A stretch of 64,000 nucleotides of DNA, taken from contig NZ_JABAOB010000002.1 of the NCBI RefSeq assembly GCF_012726295.1, forward strand, positions 682,001 to 746,000, in the 5' to 3' direction. Shown here piece after piece: positions 8,110-17,335 of this stretch (positions are counted from its first letter, which is position 1; each line of letters begins with the position of its first letter). A program made the position numbers and the translations under genes. The notes beneath the pieces were generated by a model. That model saw nothing but the letters and a program-made list of their open reading frames with translations, did not search any database and had not been told where the DNA came from. The DNA comes from Chitinophaga sp. Ak27. GTDB lineage: Bacteria > Bacteroidota > Bacteroidia > Chitinophagales > Chitinophagaceae.

Positions 8110-11100
8110 TTATGCTACCGCAATACCCAAATACTGAAGATATCGATCCAGTACAGCTTTATCAAACACAGGTTCCGGAATGCCCGACCCCTGCATGAAT
8201 TTATCCACGTTGTCGCGGTACCATACATAGGTGTCCTGGTACAGTTCCACCGTGGAAAGCCCTTCATGCATGTTATCCCTGAAAAGGCTGGTAAGGGGGT
8301 AGAGACGGTTGGTGCTGTCATCTTCCCATTGTTTGCGCCAGTCATGGTATGGCAGCGGCTTCAGGTTAAAGCCATATGTCGCTATCAGGTGTTGGAAAAA
8401 TTGTTCCAGCGTAAGGTTCGTCTCCGGAGAACAGATCAGGTTAAACTTCTGCCCGATAGCCTCTTTGTTTTTGGTGACGTGTACAATCGCTTTCACCATA
8501 TAGTCTACTGTGATAAGGCCTTCACGTAATTCACGAAGGGCAGGATAGGAGGAGTATTGTACACAGTTTTTTACCAAGCTGGCCCACCACTGGTAGGGAG
8601 CGCTGGCGCCGGACTGGCTGTGACACATCGCATATCCCAGGCGGAAAGTGATGACGGGTACGCCCGCAGCAGCGGCCAGATCGGCTACGGCTTCCATCAC
8701 CCATTTGCTTCTGACATAACCAATATCTTTGCTTACCGCCAGCAGGTTTTGGGAGATGTCATCGGTTTCTTTCATGATGGTTTTATGCGTAAATACATGT
8801 CCCCAGCTATACACGGAGATGGTGGACAGCAGCGACAGGCACTTCATTTTGCCGGTAGCGGCAAAGCGGATAATCTCCCGGATGCCGTCTACATTTGGCT
8901 TTTTCATGAAAGAGTAAGGCTCAATGAAGTTCACCGAACTACCGGAGTGATAGATCACTTCTACTTTAGCAGCCAGCGCCCGGTAGGCTTCTTCAGCGAT
9001 GCCCAGCGATGACTGTGCAAAATCGCCTACTACGGCTACAATGCGATGCCGGGTATTTTCTTGTACCGGGATATGATAGGTAGCAAACGCCTGGTAGATT
9101 TTATCAAGTGCATGATGTTCATCACGGGCGCGAACGAGGCAGTATACGGTGGCAGCAGTATTATCCAGCAGCTCCTGCAGCAGGTGGATGCCCACAAAAC
9201 CTGTAGCACCGGTAAGCAGTACCGCCGATTGGCGTTCCAGCACACTGGCATCAAACGGTTGCCGGTAGTCGCCATCGGGCAGCAGCCAGGCATCCTGTTG
9301 CAGGGATACATAAGGTTCCACGTCTTCCTCGGGGATACCGGTGTCTCCGGTCTTTACGCGATTGTCGATCATTGTGGCCAGTACCCGTAGTTCTGGGTAC
9401 TGGTATAGGTCGCGGAGATACATTTTAATGCCGAAGCGGTCTTTCAGTTTGGTCACAACAGTGGCTACCAGGAGAGAGTCGCCGCCGATGTCGAAGAAGT
9501 TATCACCGTGGTGGATATACGGCCTTTCCAGTATATCGGACCACACGTCCGCAATGACGCGCTCTGTTTCGCTGAAAGGTTCATCTGCTTCCTGGTAGGT
9601 GCCTGCGACCTCGGACAAGGCTGCCAGGGCGGCTTTATCTACTTTGCCGTTGGCATTTACCGGTAGTTCACGGACGGTAATAAAACGGGCGGGCACCATA
9701 TAGCCGGGCAGGTCCTGTTTGAGTTGTTGCCGGGCAAGTGCAATGCCTTGTTGTTCATTGGGATGGTCCTGCACAATAAATGCTACCAGTTGTTTCTGCT
9801 GGCGGTTGTTGTCTACCGCAATGAGTGCGGCGCTTTTCACATGTGATACCTGTAACAGGGCTGCTTCTATTTCGCCCGGCTCTACGCGGAAGCCCCGGAT
9901 CTTGACCTGGTTGTCGATGCGGCCGAGAAACTGGATATTACCGTCGGGCAGGCGGCGGGCCAGGTCACCGGTGCGGTATAGACGCTGACCAGGCATAAAA
10001 GGATGCGGCACAAACTTGCTGGCGGTAAGTGCGGGGTTCTTAAAGTACCCTTGCGCAATACCGATGCCGCTGAGGCATAGTTCGCCAACGGCGCCGGGCG
10101 CCAGTAATTGTAGTTCGCGGTCCAGGATAAAAGCCTGTGTGTTGGCAATGGGACGACCGATAGTAGGGAAATATTGTCCGTCTACATCTACTACAGGGTG
10201 GTGTGTGGCATACACGGTATACTCGGTAGGACCATAATAGTCAATCAAGTGATACGGTAATCCGGTGGTTAATACGGGTTTCATTTGTTCACCGGCGGAG
10301 AAAAGGTACTGCAGCATCAGCCCGGGTGTTTGCCGGCTTAGGGCCAGCAACTCTGGTACCAGCACGGGCGGCGTGAAAGCATGGGTGAGCTGGTTGCTCC
10401 GGTAGAACTCCATCAGCAGTCCTGCATGGGTTCTTTCATCATTATCGGCGATAAAGAGAGCGGCTCCGGACAGGAGAGCAGACCAGCATTCCCATATGGA
10501 GATGTCGAATGCGAGGCCGGCTACGAGCGATAGCCGGCTGTTGCTGTTGACAGCATACTGCTGCTTGTGCCAGCAGATCAGGTGCTGAATGGACAGGTGG
10601 GTGATCATCACTCCCTTTGGTTCACCGGTAGATCCGGAGGTGTAGATGATGTACGCCAGGTCTGTTGGCGCTGGTAAACAGTCTGGTGCCGTAACCGGCT
10701 GATCCTGGAGAACCGCAAGGTTGTCGAGGTAAACCACCGTGGTGTGATGTACCTGGAACAATCGTGAACCCAGCGATAGCTGTGTGATGATCACTTTGGC
10801 TTCCACTTCTTCCAGGATAAAGGCCACTCTTTTACCGGGATAGATGGCGTCTACCGGGATGTAGGCGGCGCCGGTTTTCAGGATACCCAGCACGGCGATA
10901 GCCCATTCGGCGCTGCGTTCCAGGTACACCGGTACATAACTGCCGGTAGAAACGCCTTGTGCCAGCAGGTAATGTGCCAGCTGGTTGCTTTTTTCATCCA
11001 ACTCCCGGTAGGTGAGAGAATGGTTCTTGAAAGATACGGCCAGGTTACCGGGTGTACTGGCGGCCTGCTTATAAAACAAGGATACCAGTGTTTCCCGGGA

Positions 11101-11214
11101 ATTGTAGTCTTCCCAGGGGGTATGTGACAGTAATTCAGCCAAATGCTGATTGTCCTGGGTAACAGCAATAGGTTGCTGTTGCCCGTAGGCGTTGTGGTGG
11201 ATCGCGTGGTCCAT
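8110..11214 (-). CDS. Single-module NRPS-like enzyme: adenylation, carrier, thioester reductase
   Basis: The 1034-residue protein has an adenylation domain (about 30-525: YTSGSTGEPKG at 191-201, AFDISIWE, YGPTEYT, RTGDLARRLPDG, NGKVDK), a carrier domain with the phosphopantetheine serine in DIGGDSLL (about 580), and a thioester-reductase domain (about 660-1034) with the NAD(P)-binding motif GATGFVG near 669 and a YxxxK pair at about 833/837. It should load one acid, tether it, and release it reductively as an aldehyde or alcohol; there is no condensation domain. My hand alignment gives the pocket residues D-I-W-F-F-A-Y-V-Y, which I cannot match to a known amino acid. It has its own terminator and an elaborate upstream region. 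No partner enzyme lies next to it. Confidence 0.95.
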   Translation of the reverse strand: MDHAIHHNAYGQQQPIAVTQDNQHLAELLSHTPWEDYNSRETLVSLFYKQAASTPGNLAVSFKNHSLTYRELDEKSNQLAHYLLAQGVSTGSYVPVYLERSAEWAIAVLGILKTGAAYIPVDAIYPGKRVAFILEEVEAKVIITQLSLGSRLFQVHHTTVVYLDNLAVLQDQPVTAPDCLPAPTDLAYIIYTSGSTGEPKGVMITHLSIQHLICWHKQQYAVNSNSRLSLVAGLAFDISIWECWSALLSGAALFIADNDERTHAGLLMEFYRSNQLTHAFTPPVLVPELLALSRQTPGLMLQYLFSAGEQMKPVLTTGLPYHLIDYYGPTEYTVYATHHPVVDVDGQYFPTIGRPIANTQAFILDRELQLLAPGAVGELCLSGIGIAQGYFKNPALTASKFVPHPFMPGQRLYRTGDLARRLPDGNIQFLGRIDNQVKIRGFRVEPGEIEAALLQVSHVKSAALIAVDNNRQQKQLVAFIVQDHPNEQQGIALARQQLKQDLPGYMVPARFITVRELPVNANGKVDKAALAALSEVAGTYQEADEPFSETERVIADVWSDILERPYIHHGDNFFDIGGDSLLVATVVTKLKDRFGIKMYLRDLYQYPELRVLATMIDNRVKTGDTGIPEEDVEPYVSLQQDAWLLPDGDYRQPFDASVLERQSAVLLTGATGFVGIHLLQELLDNTAATVYCLVRARDEHHALDKIYQAFATYHIPVQENTRHRIVAVVGDFAQSSLGIAEEAYRALAAKVEVIYHSGSSVNFIEPYSFMKKPNVDGIREIIRFAATGKMKCLSLLSTISVYSWGHVFTHKTIMKETDDISQNLLAVSKDIGYVRSKWVMEAVADLAAAAGVPVITFRLGYAMCHSQSGASAPYQWWASLVKNCVQYSSYPALRELREGLITVDYMVKAIVHVTKNKEAIGQKFNLICSPETNLTLEQFFQHLIATYGFNLKPLPYHDWRKQWEDDSTNRLYPLTSLFRDNMHEGLSTVELYQDTYVWYRDNVDKFMQGSGIPEPVFDKAVLDRYLQYLGIAVA

Positions 11215-11529
11215 AGGATTACGGTTTAAATTGAGGGTTTAAAAAAGGATTTTCAGAAAAAATACGTGGTAAGTGTCGTCAGATAGTGTGGTTTAAAAGA
11301 TGAGCAAAATAGATTCACATGAATCATTGTGGTATGAAAGATGAGCAAAAAAGGTGTTCACTTAATAACGGATAGGTGGATAGTTTATAGATGAAAAAAA
11401 AGGTTTCAGGTTTTCCAGCACATACAAGAACAGGAAAGTGTAACGAAATAAATGGTTATTGAGCTTATCATGTTCGAACGATGGGCAAGTTAAGTTGCCC
11501 CACTGAAATATAACCGCAGTGAAAAAATA
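11215..11529. other. Upstream region of the adenylation-reductase gene
   Basis: This 315-base gap holds the promoter of the minus-strand gene at 11214. It contains a tandem repeat and a small palindrome at 11287-11353, listed separately. I see no coding sequence. Confidence 0.5.
11287..11353. repeat. Two 26-base direct repeats flanking a palindrome
   Basis: 11287-11312 and 11328-11353 match at 23 of 26 positions, both containing AAAGATGAGCAAAA. Their starts are 41 bases apart, about four helical turns, so both copies face the same side of the DNA. Between them lies GATTCA-CA-TGAATC (11312-11325). The block ends 73 bases before the start of the adenylation-reductase gene. This fits a pair of regulator sites with an operator between them. 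Confidence 0.55.
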
Positions 11530-11928
11530 TTACGCCATCACCGATACCATTTTTAATGCTTGCTCTCCCAGCTGCACATTACCATTAATAGTTACTTTAT
11601 CTGTAACATCTGCAAGATGCCAGCTTTTGGAGAATAGTTTCCAGGCAGTAACAGGATCAAGGGTGATGGAGGCATCTGCCCTGATATCGGGCTGTTTATC
11701 TAATGTCCAGTTATGTACATCTCTGATGATATTCCATCGGCCTCCGATATCAGTTGTGATAATCATTGATACAACGGTGCCCTCATTGGCCGGAACATCT
11801 TTGAAAGTAGGAGGAAAAGCATACATGAGCGTATCCATAAAAGGATAATAAAGGGTTTTTGTCATTAACCCTGGTTTGTTGACCGCGTCCCCGATCTTTC
11901 TATAGGTAAAAAGGTAGTGCAGAAAGAT
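11530..11928 (-). pseudogene. 5'-truncated remnant of a DinB/maleylpyruvate-isomerase-like protein
   Basis: The readable part from the ATG at 11865 gives 111 residues (DTLMYAFPPTF, EGTVVSMIITTDIGGRW, ASITLDPVTAWKLFSKSW, GEQALKMVSVMA) that look like the C-terminal domain of mycothiol-dependent maleylpyruvate isomerase-type proteins, normally about 250 residues. Recognisable family sequence (RKIGDAVNKPGLMTK) continues upstream of that ATG until two stops in a row at 11929-11934, so the natural start and the DinB-like N-terminal half are gone. The AraC gene ends only 76 bases further upstream. I infer a decayed gene; a short expressed domain protein is the alternative. Confidence 0.6.
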
Positions 11929-12004
11929 TTATCAAGAAACTGGTAGCAGCTAATATTTTGGAGATCTCGCTAAATCGCTGTAGCATTATCACTGCCCGGA
12001 CGCG

Positions 12005-13117
12005 CTACTCATGTACCGTCACGCCAGGCGTCACCAACGACTTAATATATTCCGTGGGTGTAAGCCCCGTGATCTTTTTAAAATATTGGTTAAAAGATGA
12101 TTTCGCCTTAAAGCCGCAATCATACGCCAATGTCAGCACATTCACCGGCAGGGCCTTTTCATTCATGAAACGTATCTGTTCCATGGCCCGCCGGATACGC
12201 CACTCGTTAATGTATTGGTAGAACGATTTGCCGGCATAGCTGTTCAGGGTTTCTGAAATATGATATTTGCTGATGCCTGTTCCCTGTGCCAGTTTATCGA
12301 GATTAAGCTCTGTATCTGTATATATTTTTGTTTTATGGAGATGTGCTTCCAGCAATTGCAGTACCTGCTTTTGTTCTTCGATGCTGAGCAGCATTTTGCG
12401 GAAAGGAGCTATCTCCGCTGTTATGGGGCGCGCGTCTGCTTTCGCCGGCTGTGATCCTATAATGCCCACATATTTGTAGCGGATGATCACCAGGCATATG
12501 AGCAACAACAGAGAGTATACGATATCCCGGCAAACGATATTATAAGAACTATGCAGCAGGTGAAGAGATTGAGTCGTTTTAAATCCTATCGATATAATAC
12601 TGATCATGCCCAACAGGTAACTGATATAGTTGATCAGTTTCTTTTCCTGTGGCATATCCGGTAAGCTCTTCGCAATGCGGAACGATAGCCCGGGGAAAAG
12701 GAAACCCAGCAGCATCATGGTCCATGTAGTAGATTCATTATAATAATACAACACCGCATGACCTGCGCCCGCAGACCATAATAGTACGCATATCACCGTA
12801 AGATATCCTACCGCACCAAATATAAATGGCAGGAAAACATACCACCGGGAGGCTGGTATAAATGCGGTATCCCGCCGCTGGCGGGCATACAGGTAGAGTA
12901 GTGGTCCGTAACAGAAACCAATAAAGGTATTCATCTGTGTACGCACTTCCGGGTCATTCACAAAAGAAAAGATACAGAATTTAATAGCAAGATGTGTTGC
13001 TATACAGCACAACAATAAGATCAACAGGTAGTCTGCCTTGCTACGCAGTTTACTGCTACTTAGTAAAGCTACAGCGGTTAACGCCTGAAATGCTCCGATG
13101 GCAATAACATAAATCAT
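12005..13117 (-). CDS. AraC-family regulator with membrane-embedded N-terminal half
   Basis: The 370-residue protein begins with several hydrophobic segments (IGAFQALTAVALLSS, YLLILLLCCIATHLAI, WYVFLPFIFGAVGYLTVICV and others to about residue 210), then has the two helix-turn-helix motifs of AraC proteins (LAQGTGISKYHISETLN; VNVLTLAYDCGFKAKSSFNQYFKKITG). Such 7TM-type AraC regulators are common in Bacteroidota and probably sense signals in or across the membrane. It is divergent from the TonB receptor gene at 13348, 230 bases away, and is the best candidate for its regulator. Confidence 0.9.
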   Translation of the reverse strand: MIYVIAIGAFQALTAVALLSSSKLRSKADYLLILLLCCIATHLAIKFCIFSFVNDPEVRTQMNTFIGFCYGPLLYLYARQRRDTAFIPASRWYVFLPFIFGAVGYLTVICVLLWSAGAGHAVLYYYNESTTWTMMLLGFLFPGLSFRIAKSLPDMPQEKKLINYISYLLGMISIISIGFKTTQSLHLLHSSYNIVCRDIVYSLLLLICLVIIRYKYVGIIGSQPAKADARPITAEIAPFRKMLLSIEEQKQVLQLLEAHLHKTKIYTDTELNLDKLAQGTGISKYHISETLNSYAGKSFYQYINEWRIRRAMEQIRFMNEKALPVNVLTLAYDCGFKAKSSFNQYFKKITGLTPTEYIKSLVTPGVTVHE

Positions 13118-13229
13118 GTGCGCAGATATGCCCCCGAAAGTATAAAACCAATATTAACGCAATGTTAAATGGCCGTTTCTACCCGTCTTCTCTCCATTTG
13201 GTAATGATTTCGTAATACATGTTAAGATG

Positions 13230-13258
13230 TTGATTTTCAATAAAAGTAAGTACGTTTA
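13230..13258 (+). promoter_or_regulatory. Possible Bacteroidota-type promoter for the receptor-phosphatase operon
   Basis: TTG at 13230-13232 and TACGTTTA at 13251-13258 are 18 bases apart and fit the Bacteroidota pattern TTTG/TAnnTTTG with a mismatch in the last base. The element lies 90 bases before the receptor ATG. Weak evidence. Confidence 0.25.
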
Positions 13259-13347
13259 AACCGGAAAATACGTATACACGTAGCGGTAGTTGGACGTGGT
13301 CGAGTGCATCGTCAGCAATGTTCACTTTTGCTGAAAAATACCATCAT

Positions 13348-16224
13348 ATGGATCACATTTTTATACCATTAAAACGTCACTGTTGCTGCACATTGTTACT
13401 CTTGTTGGTGATGGCAGTAATAGTAAAGGCACAAACCATTAAAGGAATTGTCAATGGAAGAGAAGGACACCTGCCCGGCGCATCTGTACAAGCCGCCGGC
13501 AGCAGGCAAGGCACAGCAACCGATCTGAATGGCGCCTTCACATTAAATGTACACGCCACAGGCAAGGTTAGATTGCTGGTATCCTATATAGGGCACGAAA
13601 CACAAACGCTGGAACTGAATATACAACCCGGTATTAATGATGCAGGCAATATCGCATTGGTACCTGCGGGCGGTAAGCTGGGAGAAGTACTGGTAAAAGG
13701 AACCATGGCGCCTTCCACCGTAAAAGCTTTGAGTATTAAAAAGAACTCGCTCGCTATCATGGACGTGATCGCCGCCGATGCCATCGGGAAATTGCCAGAC
13801 CGCAATGCAGCAGAAGCGGTACAGCGCGTACAGGGCGTGGCGGTAGCCCGCTACCATGGGGAGGCCGATGCCGCCACGGTAAGAGGCACGCCTTTCGCCT
13901 GGACGTCGACCCTCTTCAATGGCAGCCGCCTGCCCAGCGCTAACGTACTAGGCAACCGTAACTCGGTACTCGATGCAGTACCTTCGGAAATTATCCAGTA
14001 TGTACAGGTAGCCAAAGCCATCACACCCGATATGGAGGGCGATGCTATCGGAGGCTCCATTAACTTTATTACCCGCACGGCCCCTGCTAAAAGAACCCTG
14101 AATGTAAGCGCTGCCGGTGGGTATAATACCTTCTCGAAAGATGCTACCTATAACGCCTCACTGGTGTATGGCGACCGCTTCTTCAAAGATAAGCTGGGCG
14201 TAATGATTGCCGGGGCTATCTGGGACCGTCAATGGGGTACGGATGCCTTTGAAGTGGCTTATAATACTGCTTTGCCGGACCCCGCTCAGCAGAAATCCAT
14301 CAGCACCACTATGCTCAAACGCTATATGGGAAAGCGCCAGACTTATGGGGCCAACGCGGGACTCGAATATAAGTTCAACGCTGCCAATAAGCTATTCTTT
14401 CGTGGCCTCATGGATAAATTCAATGATATACGCCCGGTATACGAATCCTATGTAGATTATAACAACAGCCGCTATCAGTATAATTACCGCTACTCTTATT
14501 ACCAGACAGTGCTCAACGGCGGGGAGCTGGGGGGAGAACATCAGCTGTCGCCCAAAGTTAAAATGGACTGGACTATCAGCAACTACTATACGAAATATTT
14601 CCTCGAAACTCCACCTACCAATAATAACAAAGGGTTACCGATTGCCACTTTCCGTCAGAAAATAACCGGAGGGTTTAATAATCTCTCTGCAGATGGAAAA
14701 CGCTATTGGGGCTTCGATTCGCCCAATGGCGCCGGGGGCGATCCGTTGCACTTTGATGCCGGCATCAAAAATAACGGGGAAGTAATGGATCCTTCAAAGC
14801 TCACGTTACAACAACTGGTCATCGCGCAACTGGATACAAAGGAACAAGATAAAACTGCCCAGCTGAACTTTAAGGTAAACGCATCTTCCAGGGTAAACCT
14901 GAAGTTCGGCGCTAAATACCGCCATAAAGACCGCGCCGGTATGTATGGCTCCAACATCGTATACCTGCCGGGAGCAGCACTGGGCATTCCGAATTCACCG
15001 GCCCTGTTACCGCTGAGCAGTTTGCAAACCACCAACTTCCCCGTGCGGGGCGGCTTCTTCAAAGAGCTGAAAGGTAATTATGACCAGTTCATGGTCAGCC
15101 CGCTTACCAAACAACAATTATTTGATTTATATGATACGGCCACGTTGCGCAGAAACGGTTTCGCAGATTATACCTCGAAATCCAATGCTACCAATATTTA
15201 CACGGGTACAGAAAATGTAGCAGCAGCCTATGCGATGGCCGAAGTGGATGTTACGGATAAGCTGAAAATGATTGCCGGGGTAAGAAATGAGTATACCACC
15301 TTCACCTTGCATGGCTCAAAAGCCACCGCGGAAGGAACACCAAAGCAAACCACTATTACGCCGGCTACTGTAAAGAACAACTACAATGCCCTGTTGCCGA
15401 TGCTGCATCTCAAATATAGCATCAACGACCAGGCAAATCTGCGCGCCGCTTATACCCGTACCTTCATCCGCCCTAATTTCACAGATCTTACCCCGGGAGA
15501 ATCGGTAGACAATACAGGCTCCAATGTAACCATTACCAAAGGAAATCCCGACCTGCAGCCCACTTTCTCTAATAACTTCGACCTCATGGGTGAATACTAT
15601 TTCAAAAATATCGGCCTTATCTCGGGAGGGGTTTTTTATAAACAGATCAGCAACGTGATTTTTGCGGATAAGCAATACTATACGGAGAATGGAGTAAACT
15701 ATGTAGTAGCACAGTCGAAAAATCTCAATAATGCTTCTCTCGTGGGCCTGGAAGCGGGCATCAACAAACGATTCGATTTTCTGCCGGGCATCCTCAGTGG
15801 CTTAGGGGCAGAGCTGAACTATACCTATATCAGTTCAACGGTGGAAGTACCCAGGACGGTAAGCGGAAATAAGATCACAGATAAAACCAGCCTCCCTAAC
15901 CAATCGCGCCACCTCTTCAACAGTATCCTGTTTTACGAACGTAAGGGTGTTATGATCCGCATTGCCGGCAACTACCGGGGCGCTTCGGTAGAAACCATTA
16001 ACCAGCAGCTGGGTAAGGATTTCTATATCTGGACGGATAAGAATTTTACCGTAGATGCTGCTGCTACGGTAAACATCACCTCCAAAATACGGGTGTTTGC
16101 GGAGCTGAATAACATTACCAATGAGCCTCTGAAAACTTATATGGGCGATAAACGCCGTATTGCGTCAGAAGAGTGGTATGGCAGTCGCGGTCAGGCAGGT
16201 ATCCGCTGGGATATCATCAAATAA
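13348..16224 (+). CDS. TonB-dependent outer-membrane receptor
   Basis: I start at the ATG at 13348 rather than 13318 because the signal peptide (MDHIFIPLKRHCCCTLLLLL then VMAVIVKAQ) begins there; the 13318 codon would add ten charged residues. After cleavage comes a carboxypeptidase-regulatory-like domain (IKGIVNGREGHLPGASVQAAG), a plug (IGKLPDRNAAEAVQRVQGVAV ... GSINFITRTAP) and a long beta-barrel ending in aromatic strands (GQAGIRWDIIK). The plug style with LPDRN and IPGV-like repeats resembles the receptors grouped as TIGR01782 rather than SusC, and no SusD follows. The next gene, 30 bases on, is a secreted phosphatase, so the substrate may be a phosphorylated organic compound. This is inference. 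Confidence 0.9.
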   Translation: MDHIFIPLKRHCCCTLLLLLVMAVIVKAQTIKGIVNGREGHLPGASVQAAGSRQGTATDLNGAFTLNVHATGKVRLLVSYIGHETQTLELNIQPGINDAGNIALVPAGGKLGEVLVKGTMAPSTVKALSIKKNSLAIMDVIAADAIGKLPDRNAAEAVQRVQGVAVARYHGEADAATVRGTPFAWTSTLFNGSRLPSANVLGNRNSVLDAVPSEIIQYVQVAKAITPDMEGDAIGGSINFITRTAPAKRTLNVSAAGGYNTFSKDATYNASLVYGDRFFKDKLGVMIAGAIWDRQWGTDAFEVAYNTALPDPAQQKSISTTMLKRYMGKRQTYGANAGLEYKFNAANKLFFRGLMDKFNDIRPVYESYVDYNNSRYQYNYRYSYYQTVLNGGELGGEHQLSPKVKMDWTISNYYTKYFLETPPTNNNKGLPIATFRQKITGGFNNLSADGKRYWGFDSPNGAGGDPLHFDAGIKNNGEVMDPSKLTLQQLVIAQLDTKEQDKTAQLNFKVNASSRVNLKFGAKYRHKDRAGMYGSNIVYLPGAALGIPNSPALLPLSSLQTTNFPVRGGFFKELKGNYDQFMVSPLTKQQLFDLYDTATLRRNGFADYTSKSNATNIYTGTENVAAAYAMAEVDVTDKLKMIAGVRNEYTTFTLHGSKATAEGTPKQTTITPATVKNNYNALLPMLHLKYSINDQANLRAAYTRTFIRPNFTDLTPGESVDNTGSNVTITKGNPDLQPTFSNNFDLMGEYYFKNIGLISGGVFYKQISNVIFADKQYYTENGVNYVVAQSKNLNNASLVGLEAGINKRFDFLPGILSGLGAELNYTYISSTVEVPRTVSGNKITDKTSLPNQSRHLFNSILFYERKGVMIRIAGNYRGASVETINQQLGKDFYIWTDKNFTVDAAATVNITSKIRVFAELNNITNEPLKTYMGDKRRIASEEWYGSRGQAGIRWDIIK

Positions 16225-16254
16225 AATCATCTCACAAAAAAAATAAAAAATAAT

Positions 16255-17064
16255 ATGAAAAGAATGATGTGGGTACTGGCGATGGCCATACCGGGAGCAA
16301 CTTTTGCCCAGTTAGCCGATAGCGCCCAACGGGTAGTACATATGCAGGGAACGGTGAACTTCCGCGATGTAGGAGGATATGTAACAAACGATGGTAGAAA
16401 AGTAGCATGGGGAAAGGTATTCCGCTCTGCTGATGTTAGCCATTTAACAGACCAGGACCTCCGGGTACTGGAGCAAAAACATATTCATACGGTAATTGAT
16501 TTCCGTGGCATAAAAGAAGCTGCTGCAGCGCCGGATCATTTGTTACCCGAAACAGATTATCGCTTATGTCCCGCAGGAAGTGATAGCCTTCCGGGTGTGG
16601 CACAAATGGCAGCAGTTATTAAGAAAGGTGATTTCCTGGAGAAGTTTTACGGCAATACCCAATACCTGGGCGATCGTTATAAACCCTTGTTCCAAAAACT
16701 GCTGGTGCTCCCTGCCAATGAGTCCATCATGTATCATTGCACCGGTGGCCGCGACAGAACGGGTATGGCTACCGCTTTGTTCCTTTACGCATTGGGCGTA
16801 CCACAGCAAACCATTGAGGCCGACTTTACTGCCAGCAATGTATACCTCCTGCCGATGAATAAACGGATGTTCCAGGGGCTGCAGCAAAATACTGGTCTCG
16901 ATGAGGAAGCCATCCGCAAGGCATTAGAACTGAAACCGGAACTATTGCATAGCTTTTTCGGTGCAATCAAAGGCAAATATGGTACGGTAGAAAATTTCTT
17001 TGAGAAAGAGCTGGGTATTGGTGAAAAGGAGCGGGCGATCCTGAAAGAGAAGTATACGAATTAG
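16255..17064 (+). CDS. Secreted tyrosine-phosphatase-like (IphP-type) phosphatase
   Basis: The 269-residue protein has a signal peptide (MKRMMWVLAMAIPGATFAQ), the N-terminal NFRDVGGY block typical of IphP/DSP-type phosphatases, and the P-loop HCTGGRDRTGMA with Cys and Arg in CX5R spacing. The likely general acid region is around VIDFRG. Members of this family remove phosphate from phosphotyrosine, phosphoinositides or, in related cysteine phytases, inositol phosphates. Export together with the receptor 30 bases upstream suggests extracytoplasmic nutrient processing rather than signalling. A terminator follows at 17068. Confidence 0.9.
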   Translation: MKRMMWVLAMAIPGATFAQLADSAQRVVHMQGTVNFRDVGGYVTNDGRKVAWGKVFRSADVSHLTDQDLRVLEQKHIHTVIDFRGIKEAAAAPDHLLPETDYRLCPAGSDSLPGVAQMAAVIKKGDFLEKFYGNTQYLGDRYKPLFQKLLVLPANESIMYHCTGGRDRTGMATALFLYALGVPQQTIEADFTASNVYLLPMNKRMFQGLQQNTGLDEEAIRKALELKPELLHSFFGAIKGKYGTVENFFEKELGIGEKERAILKEKYTN

Positions 17065-17067
17065 CTG

Positions 17068-17103
17068 TTTAAGCGGAGAGGTAGGTCTCTCCGCTTAAAT
17101 TTC
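17068..17103 (+). terminator. Terminator after phosphatase gene
   Basis: A perfect 13-base stem (TTTAAGCGGAGAG at 17068-17080 with CTCTCCGCTTAAA at 17087-17099) and a six-base loop follow the phosphatase stop by three bases. It separates that operon from the halogenase operon. Confidence 0.8.
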
Positions 17104-17335
17104 CGGAAGTGCAGTCATTCTCCCATGCCCTCCTCCTTCATTAAATATACTTCATATTCCACCAGGGCATCTGCGGCTGAAAATTTTGATATTAATAAAA
17201 TTAGTTTGGCAACTGAATTAGTGTCGCGTTCACAATTTTTATATTCGTTGTAAGCAGCCTGAATTAATTTTAATAGTGCCATATCCATATGATGCTCTGC
17301 TATCCTAATATTAATTAACCCAAACCCTATTGTTT

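Noticed and set aside
17161..17210. Possible promoter TTTTG / TTAGTTTG before the halogenase operon
   Set aside because: The spacing between the two elements is only about 12 bases, too short for the Bacteroidota pattern.
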